Notes under the pieces: model-generated
Seen by the model: only the letters and a program-made list of their open reading frames with translations
What the model was told of the DNA's origin: nothing
The model's database searches: none
Made by a program: the position numbers and the translations under genes
In this document: one piece after another, positions 20,601-33,063 of the stretch
Position numbering within the stretch: position 1 is the first letter of the stretch
How the letters are laid out: each line of letters begins with the position of its first letter
Origin: Ephydatia muelleri
Lineage: Eukaryota > Porifera > Demospongiae > Spongillida > Spongillidae
Direction of reading: 5' to 3'
DNA: 64,000 nt
Assembly (NCBI GenBank): GCA_013339895.1
Contig: JABACO010000007.1
Span: 10,135,645 to 10,199,644 of the forward strand

Positions 20601-23600
20601 TCGTATTTGAATACAGTGTCCACAAATGTGCTGAACAGATTTTAATGTAGTTTCTATGCTTATATTTGTAAGGTTAATCATTTGCAGTCATTAGACAAAA
20701 CTAAACTATTTGATCATGTTCAGTTCATTTGTGGACATTCGAAGATGTTCAGTTCATTCGTGGGCACTACAGAAGAAAGCCTTGTGTTGTGGTGGTATGG
20801 TCTAACCTGCCTACAGTGGTGTCAGCCAAGGTCATTTGGTCACACTATGGAGGCACATATGGTGATGTGAATGTGCACATGTAGAGGGCATAAATACTGA
20901 CTTGGACTGTCCAGAAGCAATTGCAATGGGGAGGAGGTGTCTATACCCATGTGTATGCAATAGGTGGGAAATGTTGTATTGTGTCCACTCAGTAGTTGAG
21001 AGAGAGAGGTGGGTCATTGGGTGCAGAGGCCATCACCTCATCATCACGCACAGGTGACCAAGATCAAGTCCATCTACCACACCATGAACAAGTTCAACTT
21101 GGATACGACACGTCAGTGCCTGATAGCCGAGTGCTGGTGTCCTGAGGATGACATGGGAGCCATTCAGAATGCCCTGAGGAGGGGGACTGTGAGTCACCTG
21201 ATGCCACCATGAGGGGTTAATACATGTAACTGGTAACCGTTAGTAACAATGGAATGGTGAAGATCTTTAATGATTAGTGTGGAGAGATTTGCACGCCGTT
21301 TGTAATTTTAATAATTGTTTTCCATAACTTGTATTGAGCAATTATAATAGCGTCGGGTGAAGAACACCACAGACGATGGTAGACATTTTGGGACTCCTTT
21401 AAAGAATGAAACAGAAGGATTGATTTCATAAAACATTTGCGCCCATACTGCACTGTAGATTAATTTATTGCAGCTTGTTTGGTGGTCTCAATTAGGGGGT
21501 TGCCTCAAGCTATTGTGTGTCACTGTTTTACAGCACTTGTTGGCCCGCCTTTCGTAATTAAAACTATCATAAACTAATAACTTGTATGTAGCAATCAATG
21601 AGCATATTGATACATGAGGCAGTTGAAGCATATCTTGATTGGTTAATAATGGATTATTGTTTAATAATGGATGATTGATGATGGCATTATCTTTAAAAGA
21701 GAATCAGCGATTAATATAAAGCATTTGAATACACAATACTTTAGTGGACAATGTACTGCGAGTATCTATTCTGTGCACTTTCAATCTTATAAGTGGGCAG
21801 GCTCTGTATGCATTATGCACAGCTACAGCTCTCAGCACATGCAGCAGAACCAACCAATAAGCCTACAGTACTTGCAGCATAATAGTACACCTGCATTTGT
21901 ACACTACAGTACTTTGTGTAAGACACTACCTAAGTAAAATAGGCTGTAGTGTGTGTGGGGGGAGCTTACATGTGCATTGCATTTACATGTATCTGACACA
22001 CATGTATCCACACATCCCTCACCACACACATGTATCCACATCCATCACCTCCACACTCGCATCTTCCCCACGTACACATCCTATTCATCGACACATTCCT
22101 CACCTCCACACCCTCACCCACACGGTGCAGGAGAGAAGTGGGTCCTCTGTACCCTGCATCCTGAACAGGATGCGCACCACACTGAAGCCTCCCACCTACT
22201 TCAGGACCAATGAGTTCACGGGGAGCTTCCAGGCCATCGTGGATGCGTATGGTGTGGCCACTTACCGGGAAGTAAACCCAAGTGAGTTGTGGTGGGCATT
22301 ATTTAGAACAGGTCGCAAGCAGTGTGCATCGGTATGCATGGTGTGGCCTCTTACCGAGAGGTTGACCCAAGTGAGTTGTGGGAACAGGTGGAAACCGGTG
22401 TGCATTGTTATGTATGGTGTGCCCTCTTACCGCCAGGTTGACCCAAGTGAGTTGTGGTGTGCACTATTTAGAGTCCATAATAAAATGTTTCCATGACATG
22501 CTGAGTGTTGAGTCAAAAGTAGCTTATCCTTTTATGAAGACACATTTTAAATTTCATGATAGTGTACGTGTGTGCATACTGTATAGTTGCATTCCCCCAT
22601 TGGATTTTCCACCGAATGGTGAACTGATCACCTGCTTTGTGTGACTGCAGTACATCACGAGGGTGTGGTACACATGACATCACATTTTTATGGGCCATTT
22701 TGTACAGACAACATGGATGTGTTGGACTGTTTATTTGGATGAGTTTCTTCACTCCATCCCTTCCTCTCCACCAGCTCCCTACACCATCGTCACATTCCCA
22801 TTCCTCTTTGCGGTCATGTTTGGAGATGCAGGTCACGGACTTCTGATGACTCTCTTTGCCTTCACCCTCCTGATCTTCCAGAACAGGCTGCGAGGCGTGA
22901 AGGATGAGGTGGGCTCCTTTTAGAACTATATTTATGTCCTTTTGTTTCATTAATGGCCCTACCCCCTCCACAATCTCTCTTGGTATGCAGATGTTCAGCA
23001 TGCTGTTTTCAGGGAGGTACCTCCTTCTGCTCATGGGAATATTCTCCATCTACACTGGGCTCATATACAACGATGTTTATGCAAAGCCACTGAACATCTT
23101 TGGTTCCAGCTGGCGGCCATATTACTATGGTGCCAACCTGGCCTTAGCTGGAGCGGAAAACTCTACTTTTGCAGCGTCTTGTGCGTAAGTTATGGGAGGA
23201 AGGGGGTGTGGGTGGACCTTCTTGTGAGGGTGTGGGTGGACCTTCTGTGAGTGAGGGTGTGGGTGGACCCTTGTGTGAGTGAGGGTTTGGGTTGATGTGG
23301 CAATTGCTTTGCTGCACTTTGTACAGGGTGTTCACATATGAACAGGACAGGTTTTACATAGTTAATAGGCTTTTTACTGCAATGATCAGGCAATGTGCAA
23401 CCAATTGTATTAAGATGATTACTTTCAGTAGACAATAAAGTCCAAAACTATATCAATTGCTACATTTTTGTTATTAAGGCATTCCACTCAAACTTGATAA
23501 CCCACACACGATCCAGACACTTTGTAGTAACTACTATTGAAGGTATTTGATTATCACTGATTGACTTATGTTTCTGTAAAGGAGAAATGTGTGTAATTGC

Positions 23601-25488
23601 CAGCAAAAATTATGCTTAATAAGCAATTAAGCATAACATGATACTGATTATAATGTTAATAACTCGGTATTTAAATTGAAAAAATAAAATTGAACTTGAA
23701 ACTAAATCAATTCAAACTAGATAATGTGACCTTGGCTAATTGCATGTAGTTATTAATATCAAATATTAAAGCACTAACTTGAATACTGATGATTATGCAG
23801 TAGTAGGTGATGTACATGTATTGAGTAGTGTGTTTTTGGGACATTGTGTAAATGCATTTGATATGATAAATTTGATTCTCCAATATTTGAATTTAGTTAC
23901 TCAACTATCATCTAGATATGAGTGCTAATCAAAGCCATCTATGAGCAAAATATCAACTAACTGATTTCAGTATAAAGTCTTAAATATTTAAACTTGTCCT
24001 GTTCATTCGAGGACTCCCTACTCTGTGTTTTGCACACAGCTGAAAGGGCAGAAATATTTCCTAAAGTTGTGTCGAAATGGTCATAGCTAGTGATTTTTTT
24101 TAAAAATAAGTATAAATTGATGGCTGCTTACAATTTTGAGTGCAAATACATTGACGATTTGAATAATTACTATATTGTATTTACTATGGGTGATTATGTA
24201 GATGAGTGAACCATCTCTCCTCCTCCCCACTCCTATTTCTTTAGTCCTACGAGCATCAGCTGCAACCCTCAACCTGCCAGCACAGAGTGTAACTACGTCT
24301 TCTGTACCGTGCCAACGTCAGACACCAAATCGCTGTGCACCTTACCCACTGAGGCCCAGATCCAGAACCAGCCATATCCGTGGGGACTGGATCCGGTATG
24401 GGGTTAGATACGCATTGTCTTTGTTTGTACTGTATTGCTACAGAGGTGGGAATAGATGCATTCGACGATTACACACGTTTGTTTGCACAATTCCTTGCTT
24501 GCAGCCAAATGTGTTATTCCTCTTTTCCTGTTTGACCACACCTACATCTTGTGTACATGAAATTGTAGAGGCTGTATGTTTGTGCATTAGTTATACTAAC
24601 ACATATTTGGCAGCCATTATCTGTTAGCTTTATGGTAATGTGGATGGAACACTAAAGTACACACATGCAGGTGTGAATAAATTTCACAACTGTTATGTTT
24701 TTTTTTAAATGCAGTGTTGGTGTTTTGAGATAATTATGTTGTGTTTAGAGAAGTCAAAATAATGGCTGATCAGATTGTCTGGCTAAGCAAATGAGAATGT
24801 CATCCTTTGTTTTCTACCTCCATGCAGTGCTGTCTTTGTACTGTGCACACCAATTTGGCTGTACCTGAATTTATTTAAATCTCCTCGCCTTCTCCCTCTT
24901 CCCCATCCCTTTCAATTGTGCGCAGATATGGGCTTTGTCAGTGAATAACCTCATCTTCACCAATCCTTACAAGATGAAGATGTCCATTGTACTCGGTGTG
25001 ATGCAGATGTTATTTGGTGTCATCCTCAGTGTCATCAATTATATGTGAGCTGGACACCCTGTGTGTGTTGTGTGTGTGTGTGTGTGTGTGTGTGTGAGTG
25101 AGTGTGTAAGTGTGTGTGCATGCAACATGTGTACAGTGCACTTAGTACCTGGACACTCCTATCTTCCTTTGCGGGTCTCTGTCAGTTGTGTTTGTTGCAT
25201 TGATAATCTCAGTGTTGTCATAATACACACACATGCACACACACATGTACACACACACATGTACACACACATGTACACACACATGTACACACACATGCAC
25301 ACACACATGCACACACTTCATATGCTGCTCAGTTACTTCAAGAAGTATATCAGAGTTGTGGCAGAGTTTATCCCTCAGGTAAATGTATTAATGTGTCTAC
25401 ATATAACAAATAATTATGGTGGTTGCACATACATGCATACACATGTACATACACACGCACGCACACACACGCACACACACACACACAT

Positions 25489-25531
<43 letters not shown>

Positions 25532-28500
25532 AACCATCAGGTGTTGTTCCTGCTGAGTCTGTTTGGGTGGCTGATTTTGCTGATATTCTGGAAATGGGTG
25601 TCCTACTATCCTGATGCCACTAAGGTTGGACACTTGTACTGTACATGTGCATATGGGAGAGGATTTAAATCATTAACTAACTAGTGACTGCACTTTTGTC
25701 TTGTCTTTTGACTCATCTATACCCACCTGCACATACTTTCGCATGCACATACACATGCACACACACACACACGCGCGCGCAAACACACACACGCAAACAT
25801 AAACACACATACACACACCACACATGCACACACAGGCTCCCAACCTACTCATCACGCTGATTTACATGTTCCTCAAGTTCACTTCCACCTCTCCTGATGG
25901 TGTCACAGAGTTCTCAGTGTTTGGGTCAACCACCGGTGCAGCTAGCATCCAGGTTAAGTGTGGTTCCCTAGTGATGCATTCAGGTTAAGTGTGGTTCCCT
26001 AGTGATGTATTCAGGTTAAGTGTGGTTCCCTAGTGATGCATTCAGGTTAAGTGTGGTTCCCTAGTGATGTATTCAGGTTAAGTGTGGTTCCCTAGTGATG
26101 CATTCAGGTTAAGTGTGGTTCCCTAGTGATGTATCCAGGTTAAGTGTGGTTCCCTAGTGATGCATCCAGGTTAAGTGTGGTTCCCTAGTGATGTATTCAG
26201 GTTAAGTGTGGTTCCCTAGTGATGTATTCAGGTTAAGTGTGGTTCCCTAGTGATGTATTCAGGTTAAGTGTGGTTCCCTAGTGATGTATTCAGGTTAAGT
26301 GTGGTTCCCTAGTGATGTATTCAGGTTAAGTGTGGTTCCCTAGTGATGCATCCAGGTTAAGTGTGGTTCCCTAGTGATGCATCCAGGTTAAGTGTGGTTC
26401 CCTAGTGATGTATTCAGGTTAAGTGTGGTTCCCTAGTGATGCATCCAGGTTAAGTGTGGTTCCCTAGTGATGCATCCAGGTTAAGTGTGGTTCCCTAGTG
26501 ATGTATCCAGGTTAAGTATGGTTCCCTAGTGATGCATCCAGGTTAAGTGTGGTTCCCTAGTGATGCATCCAGGTTAAGTATGGTTCCCTAGTGATGCATC
26601 CAGGTTAAGTGTGGTTCCCTAGTGATGCATCCAGGTTAAGTATGGTTCCCTAGTGATGCATCCAGGTTAAGTATGGTTCCCTAGTGATGTATCCAGGTTA
26701 AGTATGGTTCCCTAGTGATGTTTGCTTCATTTTGTGTGCATGCAATTGGAGGGGACGGATAATACAGGTGTGGAGCATTGTTATGGTACAAGATACCTAT
26801 AGATGATTTCCTTGCAGTTCTTTTTGTATTGAATAATATACTGTGTACATATGCATATAAATGGATTCGGTTGAAGAATACAGAAGTATGAAAGTCATCT
26901 CTTCTGTATTTGGCTTGCAAACCGCTTGGTACATGTACAGCGTCTTTGAGTAGTTTCTCCATTACTCAATTGTCGTGTTTTGCTGCTGTTGTTGGGTTTA
27001 GCGACACATTTCTCTGCCTTTGAATTCATTCTTGCGGTTACATGTAGTTCGACCAAGTCCAGAACCCCACATGTATTTGCACATTAGCTCCAACATGAAC
27101 TAACATGGAAATTTCATAACATGTTTTGCGATGCTCACGAAAATGTCTAGATTTCTGTACAAGTAATGTGCGTATACTGATCTACATGCATGTACATGTG
27201 CCTTGTACAAAAAGTATTAGTATTTTTATACACATACATGTAAAACCTATTCTACATGCCGTGTTACAATACTGTGCAAGGGCTGTGAAGTGTCCCATGT
27301 GTAGCTCATGGTCACATGACCAGCACACGGGTAGCTCATCGGCACTGGGGGTCACATGACCAGCACACGGGTAGCTCATCAGCACTGGGGGTCACATGCC
27401 CAGCACAGGGTGCTGTTAAGACACCCACTGTACGGTGGCGCTTACCACATTTTGCCTCTTGCAGTCTACCATACAGAAGATCCTGGTGGTGCTGATGGTG
27501 GTGTGTGTGCCATGGATGCTGCTCATGAAGCCATTCTACATAATCTGGCAACGTAAGACTGTACGTGATGGTCTGGGCACTGGTATATTCACGCTGGTGT
27601 CATTGAATGCACATTTCCTTTACATATCCAAGATCAGTTGTGTACAAGAGTTTGTTGCATTATAGGCGGTGTAGGCTTTTGATGTTGTGGTTGTCGTAAA
27701 TTGGGTGTGCAGTGCAGTGATCATGTCTCAAGGCTGTCAGATGTGTCTATTTGTACTCAGTCTATCTATGAGATTAACCTATTGTAGCTAGCTGACTATT
27801 GCTTGTAAACATTGTAGCTAGCTGACTATTGCTTGTAACCATTGTTGCTAGCTGACTATTGCTTGTAACCATTGTAGCTAGCTGACTATTGCTTGTAACC
27901 ATTGTAGCTAGCTGACTATTGCTTGTAAACATTGTTGCTAGCTGACTATTGCTTGTAACCATTGTAGCTAGCTGACTATTGCTTGTAACCATTGTAGCTA
28001 GCTGACTATTGCTTGTAACCATTGTAGCTAGCTGACTATTGCTTATAACCTATTGTAGCTAGCTGACTATTGCTTGTAACCATTGTAGCTAGCTGACTAT
28101 TGCTTGTAACCATTGTAGCTAGCTGACTATTGCTTGTAACCATTGTAGCTAGCTGACTATTGCTTGTAACCATTGTAACTAGTGTACTCGTTATCATATT
28201 GAGGGGAAATTGTGAATTGTTAATAGTATATCCCATGGGGTTTCAAAGAACGCAACGTGATTTGTGTCATGTTTGGTTGTCTGTATGTTGGTCGCAGTAG
28301 TTGTATCCAAAGGGTACCCGTACACAAGTCACACTGACCCCATTATAGAAGTGATTGTTGATTTTCAACTCCAGTACAATTGTGGTTTGAACTGTGACAT
28401 GGTCATGTGATGTTAGTACATGAAAGGAAACCATCATTAGCAGTGATCCTCTTGAGGATGCATTGCATCAGGGAATGCCTTCCATTTTGAAACTAAAACC

Positions 28501-29829
28501 AAACTGCATGACAATATTGAGAACACCACATAATGTAGCAGCGTATGTCAATTCCTTTTTAAGCTTCATTGAACGACTTGCAACAGGGGCATCATCATGT
28601 TGGTACTGTAATCTCGCTTCCACTACTCACGTATAGAACACTGTACCTCCTAGGTGACAAAGAAGACGTTAGATTTGGATGAACTCAATAAATAGTGAGA
28701 TCAGCAGGTTGACAACAGACGAGTACCTCTAGAAATATACCAATGACTTATAAAAAAGCGTGTAACTGCGTCAGCTACCCTCAAATCTAGCTGTTCCAAT
28801 ATCTACGATATGGTACATTGTTTCTACCCACGTATGGTGGGTACCATTTAGAATTTTATTTGCACTGTGATGTTGTTTCATGGTCTCTATTCCAGGGGCA
28901 GAAGGGCCACACCCACAGCGTATCAGCCGATGGGGAAGATGTGGAGGAAGGGGGGGCTGGGGAGGAGGGTGCTGATCTGAAGCAGGGTGCATCCAAACAG
29001 GGTGCAAAGAGTGTGAAAGCTCCGCCCAGTGGAGGAGGAGGTGAACATGGAGATGATGTAGGTGGAGGAGTACATGTGTGTTGTGTTGTGGTTTCATTGT
29101 CCTCTACCTTTTCCAGGTGCCCATTGGAGAGTTGTTTGTGTACCAGAGCATCCACACCATCGAGTACTGCCTGGGGACCATCTCCAACACCGCCTCCTAC
29201 CTGCGCCTGTGGGCTCTGGGATTGGCCCATCAGCGTACGTCTCACTGCATATGCATCTATATCTATCTGTGTGTGTGTGTCTGTGTGGTGTGTGTCTGTG
29301 TGGGGGGTGTCGTATGTGTGTGTATGTGGGGGGTGTATGTATGTGTGTGTCATGCGTGTGTATGTTTCTCCACCTGCAGAACTTGCTGAGGTGCTATGGG
29401 GTATGGTACTGAACAGAGCCATAACCCAAGCTGCTGGTGGTAGTGGTATCGGTTTTGTGGCTGTCTTTGCCCTGTGGGCATTTTGGGCAGGTACGGTTCT
29501 GCCTTAGAACTTGATGTTGGATTGCAGCCACCACCAATGTTGGATTTATCTCCCACTCCAGTTCTGACGGTCAGTATTCTTCTCATTATGGAAGGGCTGT
29601 CTGCGTTCCTCCATGCACTTCGCTTGCACTGGTATGAAGGTTGTAGTGCATTTTATATTACACTGACTTGCAATTATTTTTCCTTCCCCATCTCCCGAAC
29701 TGTCCACTCCCTCAATTGCACCAATCTCCTAGGATTGAGTTCCAGAATAAGTTCTACGAGGGGGAGGGTATTGCCTTCAAGCCTTTCTCATTTGCTATTA
29801 TCCTTTCGGGGAATGCTGACGATCAGTAG
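17682..29829 (+). CDS. ATP6V0A: V-type proton ATPase subunit a (Vo sector), 5' end missing
   Basis: Twenty-one exons give about 834 codons: 17682-17776, 18601-18796, 19065-19113, 19252-19377, 19706-19787, 20351-20522, 21054-21188, 22131-22281, 22775-22908, 22991-23184, 24245-24395, 24926-25044, 25333-25378, 25541-25624, 25836-25952, 27465-27560, 28896-29057, 29117-29234, 29380-29490, 29562-29631, 29733-29829 (TAG). Subunit a forms the membrane half-channels for protons beside the c-ring and the stator link to V1. Family blocks seen in order: [37 protein letters not shown] (N-terminal cytosolic half); [76 protein letters not shown] (membrane half). The Arg in ALRLHW corresponds to the essential channel arginine (yeast Vph1 R735). 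About 70 N-terminal codons are absent and probably lie in the gap. Junctions 19113/19252 and 19787/20351 are each one base out of frame beside a G run. An acidic Gly-rich insert (28896-29057) is unusual. Confidence 0.96.
17800..18420 (+). repeat. G-rich minisatellite (about 22-bp unit) in V-ATPase intron
   Basis: Near-uninterrupted copies of 'gggagggggagggggcgg' plus 'agat' fill the intron between the first two visible V-ATPase exons. The sense strand has closely spaced runs of 3-9 G throughout, so it could form G-quadruplexes. The 264- and 210-codon ORFs on the two strands are repeat artefacts. Confidence 0.95.
20531..20548. repeat. Poly-C run just after a splice donor
   Basis: Eighteen C starting 9 bp after the V-ATPase exon ending at 20522. 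Confidence 0.95.
22245..22460 (+). repeat. Triplicated V-ATPase exon end with its splice donor
   Basis: The last about 40 bp of the exon 22131-22281 plus the start of its intron occur three times, about 80 bp apart: 'cccaagtgagttgtg' recurs at about 22278, 22362 and 22439. Each copy is preceded by a version of the codons for Tyr-Gly-Val-x-x-Tyr-Arg-x-Val and followed by the donor GTGAGT. Only the first copy matches the family sequence ([13 protein letters not shown]), so the others are duplicated pseudo-exon ends. Confidence 0.85.
23185..24244. other. V-ATPase intron, AT-rich
   Basis: Three copies of a 'ggtgtgggtggacc' motif (about 23206-23290) follow the donor. The rest is AT-rich with no recognised element. 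Confidence 0.5.
25057..25832. repeat. Cluster of CA/TG microsatellites across V-ATPase introns
   Basis: TG run 25057-25096; CA with 'acatgtac' variants 25215-25318; CA 25440-25530; CA/CG mixed 25752-25832. These tracts sit directly against the acceptors of the exons at 25333, 25541 and 25836. Confidence 0.9.
25953..26718 (+). repeat. 31-bp minisatellite carrying about 24 copies of a splice donor
   Basis: About 24 copies of a 31-bp unit begin exactly at the 5' splice site of the V-ATPase exon 25836-25952. The exon ends 'gcatccag' and the intron begins 'gttaagtgtggttccctagt'. Every unit repeats '(c/t)cag|gttaagt', so the exon-end/donor motif is reproduced throughout. Copies differ at a few positions (gtat/gcat, ttc/tcc, gtgtg/gtatg) and are otherwise nearly identical. 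Confidence 0.95.
27295..27412. repeat. Short tandem repeat of about 52 bp (about 2.3 copies)
   Basis: 'gtcacatgaccagcacacgg' followed by 'gtagctcat' recurs at about 27309, 27350 and 27390 just upstream of the V-ATPase exon at 27465. Confidence 0.8.
27780..28180. repeat. 30-bp minisatellite in V-ATPase intron
   Basis: About 13 copies of a 30-bp unit built on 'gtagctagctgactattgct' with 'tgtaaccatt', very uniform. It lies in the large intron 27561-28895; the rest of that intron (28190-28890) has no recognised feature. Confidence 0.95.
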
Positions 29830-31611
29830 AAGGACGTTGTGTATTCAGTGAGACTGGTGTTTAGTGCACCAGATATTTATGATTGAGTAGCTGTGTGGTT
29901 AATTGACAGTTATTAATAATGGTATGCAAACAAACACACTGTACTGTAGACACAGCAGCAACTATGAAACACAGAGGTTTTGGGAGGAAGGGGGGATGCT
30001 GTTATTCTCTGTGGGAGCTGGTGGCCAGACACACATATTACAAGACCACAAATCTGATAAGATTGCATTGGCTACAGGCTTTAGTTCGCTGGTGAAGATG
30101 GCAAGCATGCAGCTTTGCCATAGATTCTGTAATACAAATTACATATTACCAATTGAGTAATTCTCAACGAAAAAGTTACCTACACATACACGAGTTAATG
30201 AAGAAAATAATGTTCATAATTATGTTTTGCTGTTTATTACAATGCAGAACTTTTATCGTACAAAGCATGTTTCGAAGCACACCTCAACATTCATCGTCAC
30301 ACCAGTGAGTGAAGAGATAAGTCTACGTTTCAATCCTTACATGCCCCCGTTACCTCGTCCCCACTCTAACATTTTACACCTTTACGTGAGAATCGGTTTG
30401 CAGAACGCGTAAAAGGGTATGTTACGGAAGAGCTTATGATCTCCACTTATGCTCAACACACACATTAATCGATTAACGCCGAGAGACACATTTCTGCGTC
30501 AAAGATGTGCTTATCGTTATCTTTGAAACATTAAATCGATTACAAGTTATTCATGTTCACGAGCTTCAGTTCATATATTGTTGAAACCCTCCTTTCCTGC
30601 TACCCCTGTTGCCTCATTTAGTTGATTTTGGACAACTCTACTAAAAAATATTGTAAATCGGTTAGCTGCTGCTAATCAATGGCTCCTATCTTATGAAATC
30701 ACAAAATCGCCTGCATGTGCGTTGAATCACATAATGGTTATATTTTGGGTAATCCATGTACTGTATAGAATTTCCTGATGGGTACGAATGTTCATGCATG
30801 GACACGTAGAGAAATGCAGTAATGGTTTTGTTGTAACGCTATAACATTGTATTAAAAGAGTCCAAAGGTTTTACTTCACAAGTTCCTCTTAATTTGTAAT
30901 AGAGCTATAAACACACTATATGCAAGTCACTTAACTCTTTCACTGGCAACAGAGCAATATAGCACTGCGGGTGCTATATTAAAGGTATCTAAACCGTTAA
31001 CATTTTTGTAGTGACAACACATTGGAATAGTTGTTTCCTGGTCATATTAGTGCAAGCTGTTTACAAACTACGTTTTCCTGCAACGGCGAAACGCTTATTT
31101 CACACTACACGTATACGGCAATAATTCCGCGGAAGAGTTAATTAAACAACTTTCATTTCAGTACCTGGTACCCAAATGAGTTATCAACATGTGGATCATA
31201 TCTTCCTTTTTTTCCCCCCCTACTTACCAAGGTTGTATCAAGCATTAATACTCAAGGTCATTGTTGCAGACTAAAAGCAATCAACATTGCACACCTGTCA
31301 TTCTGATCTGACGCCGTGTTGTTCCTTGTCTGGCACGTGCTCCCAGATAGTGATGTTACAGCCAATTGAAAGTCTCGGCATTCCGTCGTCAGTGTGGTCC
31401 TGTCTATGAAAACTGTATCCATTATGATAATTACGTAATTGCATAACTGTATACTGCATTTACCTTAAATCAAATCAAATTGAATTAAAGTCAAATCATA
31501 CGAGACATACATCTTTACACAAGTTGAGCTAGGGTCATGGGTACAATGAATATACTTCATGATGGTGCAAAGCTGACACAACTTATGTGTCTAATTCAAT
31601 CTCTGTCCTGT
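29830..31611. other. Downstream of V-ATPase; no gene recognised
   Basis: AT-rich sequence on both strands without supported exons, repeats or a clear AATAAA close to the V-ATPase stop. Confidence 0.5.
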
Positions 31612-32112
31612 TCATTGGGCTTCCAAACTCATTTTAGTTGACAGGTTCTTTATAACTTTGTTCTTTTTCTGTGTAATAAATAGGGATCTATACAATTCAT
31701 AAATTCGCCTCTTGCATATCATCATAACAGATACAAACAGCCCTTGTGTGCTGTTTAGAAAGATGAAAATGTACCAAAGTATTGTGTTGTCCATTGATAT
31801 AGCAACAACTCCAAAGAGCCAAGTCACTCCCATGAGGCTTGACAGTGCAATGAACACACGCAAGTGGGAAACATAGTTTTTTCCATTCAAACTGCAGCAA
31901 ATGACGACAATGGATATTGTGAAACAGATGAAATTCAAAAGAACAGAAAGAAAAACTGGAATGATGAAGGCACCAATGTGTGCGCTTTGGTCTGATATCC
32001 AGCACTTGCCATTTCTACCATACCCTATGATGTCATGTAACGAGAAGTTCAGTCCCACACAGGTGACTACAATGACAAGTGGTAATCGGGCTCCTGAATT
32101 TTTAGCCTTCAT
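31612..32112 (-). pseudogene. Adhesion/secretin-type GPCR, C-terminal half (TM4-TM7), partial
   Basis: A 166-codon open frame shows class B (7tm_2, adhesion-type) features in order: a hydrophobic segment, extracellular-loop 'GKCWIS' with the conserved Cys, 'FIIPVFLSVLLNFICF' (TM5), 'GVTWLFGVV' (TM6), 'FIFLNSTQGLFV' (TM7), and a basic tail ending in a stop. Directly upstream is an in-frame stop. The ATG is therefore not a natural start and the piece is either a last exon (possible acceptor at about 32116) or a gene fragment. TM1-TM3, GPS and ectodomain exons were not found with confidence. A minus-strand ORF at 33726-34007 ('MLAGPATNTSEKVCVIACYI') might be a TM2-TM3 exon, but this is weak. Adhesion GPCRs are plasma-membrane receptors; ligand unknown. 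Confidence 0.72.
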
Positions 32113-32260
32113 GCGACTATCTCACTATAGTGTATGGGCAGACCTGCTTCTCTAAACTTGTCAGCCATATCTCTATGACATTCACTTACCTATTGAAAGT
32201 GGAAGGGACATTCCAAAAAAGCAGGATGTACAGAGTGGGGCAGTCCTGTATTGCTACCAC

Positions 32261-32430
32261 TAAGAGGACTACTTTCACTACCAGAGGACTACCCTCACTA
32301 CCAGAGGACTACCCTCACTACCAGAGGACTACCCTCACTACTAGAGGACTACCCTCACTACCAGAGGACTACCCTCACTACTAGAGGACTACCCTCACTA
32401 CTAGAGGACTACCCTCACTACTAGAGGAAG
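32261..32430. repeat. 20-bp tandem repeat
   Basis: About eight copies of 'ctaccctcactaccagagga' (C/T variant), followed to 32600 by a looser decaying repeat of 'gaaggc...ggacctcatgaagac' type. Confidence 0.9.
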
Positions 32431-32601
32431 GCATGGACCTGATGAAGGCCCTCTAGAAGACAGGAACCTTATGAAGACCTACTTGGAAGGCAGGGACCTT
32501 ATGAAGACGCACTAGAAGACAGACCTCATGAAGACCCTCCAGAAGGTGGGGCCTCATGTAGGACTCCTGAAGGTTGGGACTCATGAAGGCTCTCTATTTC
32601 G

Positions 32602-32800
32602 TTATTTCTTGTTGCCCTGTGGTTCCTTTGGACCTTCTTCTGTGTTGACGAGCTCATCACCATGAATAGTGGTCAATAATGTAACTACGCTCTTGTCTTT
32701 CCATTCACCCCAGAAGTGGTCCCTCCCTGGAGTGCTCCACCCGTCCTGTTGGGAGTTCCTTTCTCTTGAACGAGGCAGGAATACCCTACCTGTCAAGGCA
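32602..32800 (-). pseudogene. piggyBac-type transposase scrap
   Basis: In the ORF 32602-33063 only the last about 65 residues look meaningful. 'GEWKDKSVVTLLTTIHGDEL' resembles the conserved 'WKDKR.V..LSTIH' block of piggyBac-derived (PGBD, DDE_Tnp_1_7) transposases, preceded by a basic stretch as in that family. Upstream residues are low-complexity. Too short to be functional. Confidence 0.5.
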
Positions 32801-33063
32801 TATGGTCCTACAACAAGCCATTGGTGAGGAGCGCCTACCATGACTTTGGGCTGCAACACCCCCATATTCCCCATGTTGTTTACATTAATTCTTATCTTGT
32901 GGAAAAATGAAATATTAAAACTGTACATGTATCTGTGTGTATGAGTGCCTATATGTGGTGCATGTTGTTCAAATGTAGTATACACTATTGCCATGAATAC
33001 GATAAGTGAGCAGTTGAGACATGGAATTGTCCTGTTTGTTTCCCCTCCCCTCCTCCCCCACAC

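Noticed and set aside
21897-22496. 199-codon ORF containing V-ATPase residues
   Set aside because: Exon 22131-22281 plus intron read-through into its duplicated ends; the exon model replaces it.
25953-26718. CRISPR-like regular array (also 27780-28180)
   Set aside because: Units are contiguous with no unique spacers, and the context is a eukaryotic intron.
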